A stretch of 64,000 nucleotides of DNA, from the NCBI GenBank assembly GCA_029001845.1, contig JAREWP010000033.1, forward strand, positions 186,001 through 250,000, read 5' to 3'. This document shows positions 1-6,487 of the stretch, piece after piece; position 1 is the stretch's first letter, and every line of letters begins with the position of its first letter. A program made the translations under genes and the position numbers. This DNA is from Candidatus Magnetocorallium paracelense (lineage in GTDB: Bacteria; Nitrospirota; Thermodesulfovibrionia; Thermodesulfovibrionales; Magnetobacteriaceae). Below the pieces are notes generated by a model, which was given only the letters and a program-made list of their open reading frames with translations, was not told the DNA's origin and made no database searches.

Positions 1-514
1 ATGGTGGCCTGTATGGGCCGGTATTGCCTTTGCTTTGGTCGAGCTGCTCTCTTTTTATCTGTGCGAAAGACCTTTGGGAGCATCAAGAGGCTATGCCACC
101 ATGGGATCTATACTTGAGTATGTCTTTTTCCCGGAACATGCGGAAACAGTCGCATATTGGACAATATACGAACCCTATGTGGAATGGACGATGGCTGTAT
201 TGCTCGGCATTCTCTGCGGGAGTTTTTTCTCTTCCATTCTTTCCGGTGAATTTAAGATAAGAGCTATACCGAGATTATGGAGGGTATGCCAGGGGCCTTC
301 GATCGTTTCGAGATGGTTTTGGGCGTTGATAGGCGGAGTTCTGATAGGTTTTGGCGCCAGACTCTCCCTTGGTTGCACTCTTGGAGCACTAATCGGAGGA
401 GTGGTGCAACTGGCTCCGGGGGGATTCGTTTTTATGATGCTTCTGTGGATGGGAGCAGTTTCTACGACAATCCTTTTTTACAGGACCAAAACATTCATAC
501 CTGGCAGGGAGTAA
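1..514 (+). CDS. YeeE/YedE-family sulphur transport protein, N-terminally truncated by window edge
   Basis: The reading frame is open from base 2, so the gene begins outside the window; about 170 residues are visible. The protein is hydrophobic, with several membrane segments and the family-type segment GARLSLGCTLGALIGG carrying the conserved cysteine typical of YeeE/YedE sulphur (thiosulfate or sulfide-derived) transport proteins. It stops four bases before the next gene, which encodes a second half-size YeeE protein. The two probably form one transporter, as is common for split YeeE pairs. Substrate is inferred from the family only. Confidence 0.8.
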   Translation, partial: WWPVWAGIAFALVELLSFYLCERPLGASRGYATMGSILEYVFFPEHAETVAYWTIYEPYVEWTMAVLLGILCGSFFSSILSGEFKIRAIPRLWRVCQGPSIVSRWFWALIGGVLIGFGARLSLGCTLGALIGGVVQLAPGGFVFMMLLWMGAVSTTILFYRTKTFIPGRE

Positions 515-518
515 GGAT

Positions 519-1166
519 ATGGAAGAGATATTTTTAAGAATACAGGAAACATTCGATCCCTATACGATCGAGACACTCACCGGCCCCTTTAGTCTGTACG
601 GGGGATTTATCGTGGGCACACTGTTGGGCATCGTTCTTCAGAAAGGCAGATTGTGCAAATATGATGTGATATCCGGTCTTTTCAGGATGCAGGATTTTAC
701 TTTTTTCCGTGTGGGCACTCCGTTGTTGATCACGGCTATGGTCTTAATCTACCTTTTCAGGGACTTCGGACTGGTCTCTCTTTATGTGCCGAAAACCGTT
801 TTGCCTGCCCAGATTATAGGCGGTATAATGTTTGGCGCCGGTCTTGCCATAGCGGGCTATTGTCCGGCCATAGCAATGGGAGCTCTCGGAGAAGGGGCTC
901 TTGACGCGATTCCTACCATCATCGGAATGATCGGCGGTTCGATTTTATATGCTGAATTTTTCCACGGCACATGGAAAGACGACATTATTCAATACATCGA
1001 TCTTGGAAGGGTAACTTTTCCCGACTTATTTCTTATTTTTAACCATTGGTTCTTCATCTTCGCCTTTGCCTTTATGTGCACAATGTTTCTGATAGGCATA
1101 TCAATGTATGATTCTTTTTTGAATTATTCTTTAAAGTTTCTGGGGGTTTTCAGGAAGAAAGATTAA
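519..1166 (+). CDS. YeeE/YedE-family sulphur transport protein (second half-size subunit)
   Basis: A 215-residue multi-spanning inner-membrane protein. The segment GYCPAIAMGALGEGALDA (about residues 119-136) is the conserved Cys-containing motif of the YeeE/YedE family, thought to relay sulphur species across the membrane. The ATG lies four bases after the upstream YeeE stop, with GGA directly in front, so the two are translationally coupled. Around 200 residues is normal for a half-size member. A palindromic repeat follows, then a convergent gene. Confidence 0.82.
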   Translation: MEEIFLRIQETFDPYTIETLTGPFSLYGGFIVGTLLGIVLQKGRLCKYDVISGLFRMQDFTFFRVGTPLLITAMVLIYLFRDFGLVSLYVPKTVLPAQIIGGIMFGAGLAIAGYCPAIAMGALGEGALDAIPTIIGMIGGSILYAEFFHGTWKDDIIQYIDLGRVTFPDLFLIFNHWFFIFAFAFMCTMFLIGISMYDSFLNYSLKFLGVFRKKD

Positions 1167-1184
1167 CTACGCCTTATGCAATGT

Positions 1185-1306
1185 CATTAACTTAAGGGGT
1201 GAAGCACCTTCCGCCTTCAGCGGCTAAACTCGAGGGCTCCGCTTCGCTGCGCCTTCTCAAACATGACCCGCTTCCGTCGGAAGGTGCTTCACCCCTTAAG
1301 TTAATG
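1185..1306. repeat. 122-bp palindromic interspersed element, copy A1
   Basis: Begins CATTAACTTAAGG and ends with its inverse CCTTAAGTTAATG; the inside holds further GC-rich complementary arms and a conserved asymmetric core. Three other copies of the same length lie at 26241, 45407 and 48692. The right end overlaps the 3' end of cbiE and supplies its stop codon. Small non-autonomous (MITE- or REP-like) element; no transposase inside. Confidence 0.9.
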
Positions 1307-1981
1307 GTTGTTAAGAATAATTACTATGTTGGGGTCTGAAAAGGAGAGTCCTTCTATTTCTTCAGGTGATCCTGTAGTTATTTTTTCATCTTCATAACCA
1401 AGTCTCTCGCATACGTAGAAAATCGGTTTCACCTTTGAAACCAATTCTGCCGACCTGAATATTCCGGCTATGGTTGGAGGATTACTTACTCTGTCAGTGA
1501 GTATGGCTATCTTTCCGTGCCTTTCAAGGAGCAGGGGGATATCTTCAGGTGAGTACTCTGTTTTTCGTCTTTTTGCAGGGTCCGGACCTCCGTGCAAGCT
1601 CATGAGCAGGGCATTATCCCAAGGTTCTTTAATGCGCGAAAAAGCGACCTGCATACTTGACAGATCGGGTATTATCATTACAGAGTCCTTGCCGAACTCT
1701 CTGGCGATTCTCCTTCCTATTCCACAGAACAGCGGATCTCCCGATGCAAGAACAGTAATCTTTAAAGCGGTATGATTATTATGAAGAAATTCAAGGGTAT
1801 TGTCGACATTATTAATGACCCTCACTCTGTCAGTAACCTGCTCATATTCCCTGTACCTCATAAATACGTCATTAAGCCTTTTCGAAACCAGAATAGCATC
1901 GGAATCAAAAACAATTCCCGAAGCTTCCTCGGACAATGGTGTATACCCGACACCGATTACATAGATTATATTCGAAGCCAT
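1301..1981 (-). CDS. cbiE: Cobalt-precorrin-7 (C5)-methyltransferase CbiE
   Basis: 226 residues, the usual size of stand-alone CbiE (not fused to CbiT). The tetrapyrrole methylase fold is shown by the N-terminal VIGVGY loop, the SAM-binding ASGDPLFCGIGRR (about 79-91) and the downstream SSMQVAFSRI...WDNALLMSLHG segment characteristic of CbiE/CobL-N. It methylates C5 of the corrin ring during cobalamin synthesis; the CbiE type points to the anaerobic pathway. No other cob/cbi gene is in the window. The last codons (N-N-H-stop) lie in or against the terminal repeat of element A1, so the original C-terminus was probably altered by the insertion. Confidence 0.88.
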   Translation of the reverse strand: MASNIIYVIGVGYTPLSEEASGIVFDSDAILVSKRLNDVFMRYREYEQVTDRVRVINNVDNTLEFLHNNHTALKITVLASGDPLFCGIGRRIAREFGKDSVMIIPDLSSMQVAFSRIKEPWDNALLMSLHGGPDPAKRRKTEYSPEDIPLLLERHGKIAILTDRVSNPPTIAGIFRSAELVSKVKPIFYVCERLGYEDEKITTGSPEEIEGLSFSDPNIVIILNNH

Positions 1982-2032
1982 AATTAGGATTTTATTATTT
2001 TTTACCTTATTAAATCAAATTCAAAATTTATC

Positions 2033-2202
2033 GTAACCGTTCACAGGGATCGGGGATCTGAGGTCTGTTTTTGTAAATAGTTGTAGTGGAGATATGTTAA
2101 GCATTTTATCGGGGCATAGCAGTTTATACTCTGTTAAAAAAGCAGCAAAACAGTCTCTTGCCTTACACTGACCTCTGACCTCTGATCTCTGTGAACAGAG
2201 AC
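2033..2202. repeat. Palindrome-ended intergenic element, family B copy 1
   Basis: Left end GTAACCGTTCACAGGGATC; right end is its approximate inverse, GATCTCTGTGAACAGAGAC. About 170 bp. The same ends recur at 12605-12771, and partial copies occur near 13740-13868 and 16007-16040. It fills most of the cbiE/DUF1648 intergenic space. Confidence 0.75.
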
Positions 2203-2228
2203 AATTTATCTAAAGATTTTCGGTCTGC

Positions 2229-3023
2229 TTATTGAAAACTTATCGAAAATTTTTTCTCCAATATCTTTTCTCCGTCAATAAAAACATTGACAAGCCACTG
2301 ACCGGGCATTATATTATGGATATTATTTTTAATGTAAATAAAGGACCATCGATAATAATACTTGGCTAACATTTTGCGTGGCGTATTTCTCTCGTCAATA
2401 TAATGCTCTTTTCCTTCAGGATTTAGCCATACCATTTTAACCAAATGGCTTTTCTTGACGTTTTTGAGTTTTAAAAAGAGTGTTGCATATGCATCGCTCG
2501 AATAAAACGTATCTCTCACATCGCCTGGAATCATATTTTCCAATTTAGCGCACATAACCGCTTCCGGAATTTCAGGTTTGGAAGGGACAAAAGGAAGAGC
2601 TATCAATAAAAGACTCGACAGGGAGAGCAAAATTGTCGCCTTACCTGTTTCGGGCCAGGTGCTCTTAATTTCTCCTGTTGAGTAACGGATCATACCTGTT
2701 TGGGTTTTGTACAACAGATAGGTCAGGGAAAATGTAAAAAACCACAACGCAAAATTGAAGTCATCCGGCAGAGGGCCTGTTTCCTTGTATATAAAGATCA
2801 TCATTCCGCACATCATTGCAAATATGCATGTATTTAACCAGGGCATTGCGTATACTGCCGGTTTACTCTTTTTACACCATTTGTCTGCCTGACCTTTGAT
2901 ATTAAAATGTACAGGCAACTTGTCCGGCAGTCGATTATAGTTCTCCGACGATATCTTAAATGTTCTTAAACAGATAAAAAAGGTGAATAAATAGAGATAA
3001 GGAATAATCTCTTCAAAGGCCAT
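2229..3023 (-). CDS. DUF1648-domain membrane protein with extracytoplasmic C-terminal domain
   Basis: 264 residues. The N-terminus is membrane-embedded (about 5-22), followed by the DUF1648 signature YNRLPDKLPVHFNIKGQ (29-45) and three more predicted TM segments (about 55-80, 90-108, 130-148). The C-terminal ~110 residues are soluble and end in a beta-rich segment, GQWLVNVFIDGEKILEKKF, of the type seen in small Ig-like extracytoplasmic domains. DUF1648 occurs in SdpI-like immunity and sensor membrane proteins, but the tail differs from SdpI. Function unknown. Single gene between repeats. Confidence 0.6.
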   Translation of the reverse strand: MAFEEIIPYLYLFTFFICLRTFKISSENYNRLPDKLPVHFNIKGQADKWCKKSKPAVYAMPWLNTCIFAMMCGMMIFIYKETGPLPDDFNFALWFFTFSLTYLLYKTQTGMIRYSTGEIKSTWPETGKATILLSLSSLLLIALPFVPSKPEIPEAVMCAKLENMIPGDVRDTFYSSDAYATLFLKLKNVKKSHLVKMVWLNPEGKEHYIDERNTPRKMLAKYYYRWSFIYIKNNIHNIMPGQWLVNVFIDGEKILEKKFSISFQ

Positions 3024-3155
3024 ATCGACTCCTTACAATTTTCATAACAGTACAAACAAACGGATTTTCACATTCATTCATTGCCTGGTCCATTACTGCC
3101 GAATTTTGCCCGTCAACAAGATGGAACGGTAAGGAATTAAAAATCGGCAGTTACA

Positions 3156-4808
3156 CTATAGCGGGAAAAAGAGTTCGAAAGTCGTTCCCGGCTCTTCCGT
3201 ACTCTTCAGCCTGATAAATCCCCCATGATCTTCAACGATTTTTTTACAAATAGAGAGTCCTAATCCGGTGCCGTGACCGGTCACTTTTTTTGTAAAAAAA
3301 GGTTCAAAAATGACTTCCCGTTCGTTTCCCGGTATCCCTTCGCCCGAATCGGTTACCTTCACGATGACATAACGCTTCTCTTTAATAATTTCACAGGAGG
3401 TTTCTATCGATATAATACCACCATTGGAGATTGAATCGATTGCATTCGATATGAGGTTATCGAAGACCTCTCTGATTTGATTTCGATCCAGCTCTATTGG
3501 AGGCAGATCGGTATAAGTAATTATTTGTTCAATATCCTTTTCCTGGCAAAGAAGCTCATAGTTTCTCAACGATTCTTTGAGGATATCGTTTATATTGGCT
3601 TTTTCCAGCTTTAGGTCGGACTCCTTTGAGTAGGTCAAAACACTTCTCAAGATGATTTCCAGTCTGTTAACTTCAGAGCCGATAATTTCGGCGTACTCTT
3701 TCCCCTTACTATCTCCGGAAACCTGTTTGTTTAATCTCCTTGCAAACCCGCCTATAATTGTAAGGGGAGTTCTGATTTCGTGGGCGACATTTGCAGTGAG
3801 TCTGCCCAGAGCGGAAAGCTTCTCGAATTGAGCAAGCTGCTCTTTGAGTTTTTGTTTCTCCTTTTCAGTTTTTTTATGTTCTATTATACCGGCTATGGAA
3901 TTCGCCACAGCTGACAGAAATTCCTGCTCTCCCTGATCGCTGATATGACCTTCGCGTACATATAAATTCAGGACACCGTATAACGTATCGCCTGACAGGA
4001 TGGGAAGTGTATAATGACCATGTGGGATCATGCCATCGTATTTAATATCATGTTGCCCGTTAATATGATCGGTGAAAAGAGCTTTCCGTGACAATGCCGT
4101 CCTTCCGCAAAGACATTTGCCAAAGGGAATTTCTTTACAACCTTTCAATATCTTTTCAGACAGACCGAGTTGGGTTTTCATTACCAATATATCTTCGTTT
4201 TCTTCGATAAGAAAAATACAGCCCTGCGACTTTAATGAAAGCCAGGGGATGGCGAGGATGACCTTTAACACACGTTCCAATTGATCTTCCAGAGAAACGG
4301 GCTCCAGTGCGATTTTTAAAATCGAATTAATGGTGCGCTGGATTTGATAATTTCTTTTTAATCTCTCTTCCTCCTTTTTCTTCTGCTCTGTCTCGTCCTT
4401 TGAAATACCGAATGTTCCGATAATTTCTCCTTTTTCATTAAGCCAGGGCACTTTAGAAACAGACACCCAGGACCAGGAACCGTTTTTTCGCCAGAGCTTT
4501 TCGGTTTTGCCTTTTATGGCCTTCCCTGTGCTGACGATGCTCTCATCGTCCGAAAAACTCATTTTTGCCTGTTCTTCAGGCAAAAAATCGAAATCGGTTT
4601 TTCCTTTCATTCCTTCGGGAGTAGTATTTGAGTGATCGGCTTTTGCTTTGTTTACCATTACAAAGCGGTTTTCCCTGTTTTTGAAATATATGGAATCAGG
4701 AATATTATCCATCAATGTTTGAAGCACGCTTTCAAAGGACTGATGATTTTGACGCAATGCCTTTAATTCTTCGAGTAATTGCTTTTTTGTCTTATCCTCG
4801 TCTTTCAT
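3156..4808 (-). CDS. Cytoplasmic PAS-GAF sensor histidine kinase
   Basis: 550 residues, no TM segment. Order: short coiled coil; PAS (about 27-145, with DNIPDSIYFKNRENRF); GAF (about 155-310, with PFGKCLCGRTAL); HisKA with the phospho-acceptor in VAHEIRTPL (His343); HATPase_c with N-box NLISNAIDS (451-459), G1 DSGEGIPG and G2 GHGTGLGLS. All catalytic motifs are intact, so it should autophosphorylate. No response regulator is adjacent, so the partner is unknown. Its PAS and GAF modules are closely similar to those of the diguanylate cyclase at 6488, but in the opposite order. Confidence 0.9.
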   Translation of the reverse strand: MKDEDKTKKQLLEELKALRQNHQSFESVLQTLMDNIPDSIYFKNRENRFVMVNKAKADHSNTTPEGMKGKTDFDFLPEEQAKMSFSDDESIVSTGKAIKGKTEKLWRKNGSWSWVSVSKVPWLNEKGEIIGTFGISKDETEQKKKEEERLKRNYQIQRTINSILKIALEPVSLEDQLERVLKVILAIPWLSLKSQGCIFLIEENEDILVMKTQLGLSEKILKGCKEIPFGKCLCGRTALSRKALFTDHINGQHDIKYDGMIPHGHYTLPILSGDTLYGVLNLYVREGHISDQGEQEFLSAVANSIAGIIEHKKTEKEKQKLKEQLAQFEKLSALGRLTANVAHEIRTPLTIIGGFARRLNKQVSGDSKGKEYAEIIGSEVNRLEIILRSVLTYSKESDLKLEKANINDILKESLRNYELLCQEKDIEQIITYTDLPPIELDRNQIREVFDNLISNAIDSISNGGIISIETSCEIIKEKRYVIVKVTDSGEGIPGNEREVIFEPFFTKKVTGHGTGLGLSICKKIVEDHGGFIRLKSTEEPGTTFELFFPL

Positions 4809-4921
4809 AGGGTTTTACCTCTATATACAGACTCAGGGTCAAGTCAGAAATAAGTTGTGATTTAAAGGTTACACATTGACATCATTACTGAATCAAGTTC
4901 AGTTCAGGCTTCGATCAAACC

Positions 4922-4977
4922 TCAATTGCAAAAACCCTCAGCGCAGCTCTGCTGCGCCTGCGGTTTTGCTCAATTGG
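4922..4977. repeat. Short palindromic hairpin element
   Basis: Outer arms CAATTG...AAAAACC and GGTTTTGCTCAATTG flank a GC-rich inner palindrome around CAGCGCAGCTCTGCTGCGCCTG. It abuts the 5' side of the Hsp20-like remnant and may mark its break point. Confidence 0.6.
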
Positions 4978-5140
4978 TTTAACCAAATATGTTGCGAACC
5001 GGGCCTTTTACTCACCGGTCTCGGCGGAAAAAAGCGAAGCAAAATATAAAAACGGGCTCTTTACTATTCATGCGCCATTTAAGGATCCCATGGACGATGC
5101 AGTAAAAGTAAAGTACAGATACAGTGATCCCCGGGACTAA
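4970..5140 (+). pseudogene. C-terminal remnant of an Hsp20/alpha-crystallin-type small heat-shock protein
   Basis: An open frame ending at the TAA at 5138 encodes ...AEKSEAKYKNGLFTIHAPFK..., which matches the C-terminal part of the alpha-crystallin domain (the 'Y-x-NG-x-L-T-I-x-P' strand). No start codon with a ribosome-binding site and no upstream domain half are present; a palindromic hairpin sits immediately upstream. Read as a 5'-truncated relic. The family call is from motif recognition and is moderate. Confidence 0.5.
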
Positions 5141-5142
5141 AA

Positions 5143-5203
5143 GGAAGGGGTCAAATATTTTATACTGAAGTTGTATGCCAATATGAAATATTCGACCCCT
5201 TCC
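5143..5203. repeat. Imperfect inverted repeat (AAGGGGTC/GACCCCTT hairpin)
   Basis: Arms GGAAGGGGTCAAATATTTTA and TGAAATATTCGACCCCTTCC are complementary with few mismatches around a ~16-nt loop. It lies between the Hsp20 remnant and the 3' end of the convergent gene at 5215. It could act as a terminator-like structure, but there is no clean U-tract, and it resembles the other palindromic elements of this region. Confidence 0.6.
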
Positions 5204-5214
5204 CTAATATAAGG

Positions 5215-5919
5215 CTAATCTAATCCCAAATCCTTGTACAGTGTAACCAAATCGCTGTTTACAATCTGATCCGCTCTCAGCATGGCCATACAGCGCCTGG
5301 CGAAGTGATCGTCATTATTGATAAGATTAATTAAATGTTCTTTCGCTGTTTCTGTTGTTATCTCCTGAGGAATATAAAGTCTGTCGACATCCTCTTTGCT
5401 GCGATGAACGTAATGATCCATATGACCGGCTTCATCTTCATACAAAATCTCTTTACTTACCCACTCCCAGTCAATGCGCTGTATCCAGATTTTTTCTTCT
5501 GAAAAAACCGTATTAATATTAAGCGTTAAATCGTCAGTAACCCAGTAATAATTATTGGGGTCGTAGTAAATATCGCCGTCAACGCTGTTTGGCAGGGTGA
5601 CATGATTTCCCGAAAGAGTACGGATATTGGCGTTTGCATTGGCAGTGGTGCGGTAGGCCATACCCAATCTAAGATAGAGACCCTCTTTTTCATATTTGTC
5701 TTTTTTAGGGAGAATACTGCGAAAGCAGAGTGCAGGGCCGGCATCATAAATTTCTATCAGGTTTTGTTCATAGTCAAAGTGCCAGTTAGGGCCGTAAATT
5801 TCAGCCTGAGCAGCCCATGCGCTGCCGCTGTGTCCCAGGACGTCAGTCTCTTTCATATAAACAGGCCTGGGCATGATCGTTTTTTTCACAGATTGAAAAA
5901 ATTCTCTCTGATACTCCAT
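5215..5919 (-). CDS. Hypothetical protein, 234 residues
   Basis: No family recognised. The protein is soluble, acidic and aromatic-rich, without signal peptide or TM segment, with a beta-rich middle (LTLNINTVFSEEKIWIQRID). The start is supported by an AGGAGG-type ribosome-binding site just upstream (tcaatg complement, AAGGAGG). It is isolated between palindromic repeats on both sides, so no functional context is available. The unbroken frame and normal codon use indicate a real gene. Confidence 0.6.
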   Translation of the reverse strand: MEYQREFFQSVKKTIMPRPVYMKETDVLGHSGSAWAAQAEIYGPNWHFDYEQNLIEIYDAGPALCFRSILPKKDKYEKEGLYLRLGMAYRTTANANANIRTLSGNHVTLPNSVDGDIYYDPNNYYWVTDDLTLNINTVFSEEKIWIQRIDWEWVSKEILYEDEAGHMDHYVHRSKEDVDRLYIPQEITTETAKEHLINLINNDDHFARRCMAMLRADQIVNSDLVTLYKDLGLD

Positions 5920-5941
5920 TGAACCTCCTTTGAATGTACTT

Positions 5942-6001
5942 AGGGTCGAGTCAGAAATAACTTGGTATTTAAAAGTGACAACTTATTTCTGACTCGACCC
6001 T
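5942..6001. repeat. Near-perfect 23-bp-arm inverted repeat, family F
   Basis: AGGGTCGAGTCAGAAATAAC... pairs with ...GTTATTTCTGACTCGACCCT-type sequence with a single mismatch around a 14-nt loop. One arm of the same sequence (AGGGTCAAGTCAGAAATAAG) occurs alone at about 4829-4850, upstream of the histidine kinase. It stands between the start of the 5215 gene and the region upstream of the 6488 gene. Confidence 0.8.
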
Positions 6002-6017
6002 TTGGTTTTTATTATAC

Positions 6018-6135
6018 AAGGCTGAAGACGGAAGGCTGAAGCAAAAAATAGAATATTTTCGGTTTGTTGGCAATATATATGTGCTTGTTTTTACCTGAAA
6101 GCAATCAGCCTTTGTCTATTCTCCTGAGTAGTTAC
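6018..6135. repeat. Interspersed element, family E copy 1
   Basis: Contains GGCTGAAGCAAAAAAT near the left and ends CCTGAGTAGTTAC. Similar ~120-135 bp blocks occur at 31547-31685 and 56769-56901, sharing the 'GGCTGAAG..AAAAAATCAAAT' core and GTAACTA(C/T)..AGG ends. Confidence 0.6.
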
Positions 6136-6224
6136 AAAAGCTATTATAACCCTTATTCCTGTTTTTTGCATATACCTGCAATTCGGCAAATTGACATTTC
6201 CAACTGTTTGTGTTAACGTTTTAC

Positions 6225-6256
6225 TTGCATTTAAAGCGTTCCGGCCCTATTATAAT
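6225..6256 (+). promoter_or_regulatory. Candidate sigma-70 promoter upstream of the diguanylate cyclase
   Basis: TTGCAT, a 17-base spacer, then TATTAT running into TATAAT. It lies about 230 bases before the start at 6488, with palindromic elements in the 5' leader. Plausible but unproven. Confidence 0.35.
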
Positions 6257-6307
6257 TGTGTAGGAATTTTCATTTTTTTATGCAGCTTTGCGAGACACCG
6301 GCGAAAA

Positions 6308-6369
6308 ATGTAGCCGCAGGCTTTAGCCTGCGAGAACCCTTGGTTTACCGATGTAGTCTGCGGCTGCAT
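6308..6369. repeat. Palindromic element with GCAGGCT/AGCCTGC core
   Basis: Outer arms ATGTAGCCGCAG and CTGCGGCTGCAT, with an inner hairpin GCAGGCTTTAGCCTGC on the left arm. Such 'tagccgcaggctttagcctgcg' elements are widespread dispersed repeats in bacteria of this type. Confidence 0.65.
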
Positions 6370-6409
6370 TCATGACGTACAGGAATTTCATAGAAATTCC
6401 CTTGAAGTC

Positions 6410-6439
6410 TCCTTTCCCCCTTCAAAGGGGGAGAGGGAG
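6410..6439. repeat. CCCCCTTCAAAGGGGG hairpin, family C copy 1
   Basis: CTCCTTTCCCCCTT followed by its inverse AAGGGGGAGAGGGAG with a 3-nt loop. Related sequences lie at 22984-23027 and 28180-28304. It stands in the leader of the gene at 6488. Confidence 0.7.
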
Positions 6440-6487
6440 TAAGAGAAAAATCGCTGCTTTAGCAGCTTAACCTGACGTTTATAACGT

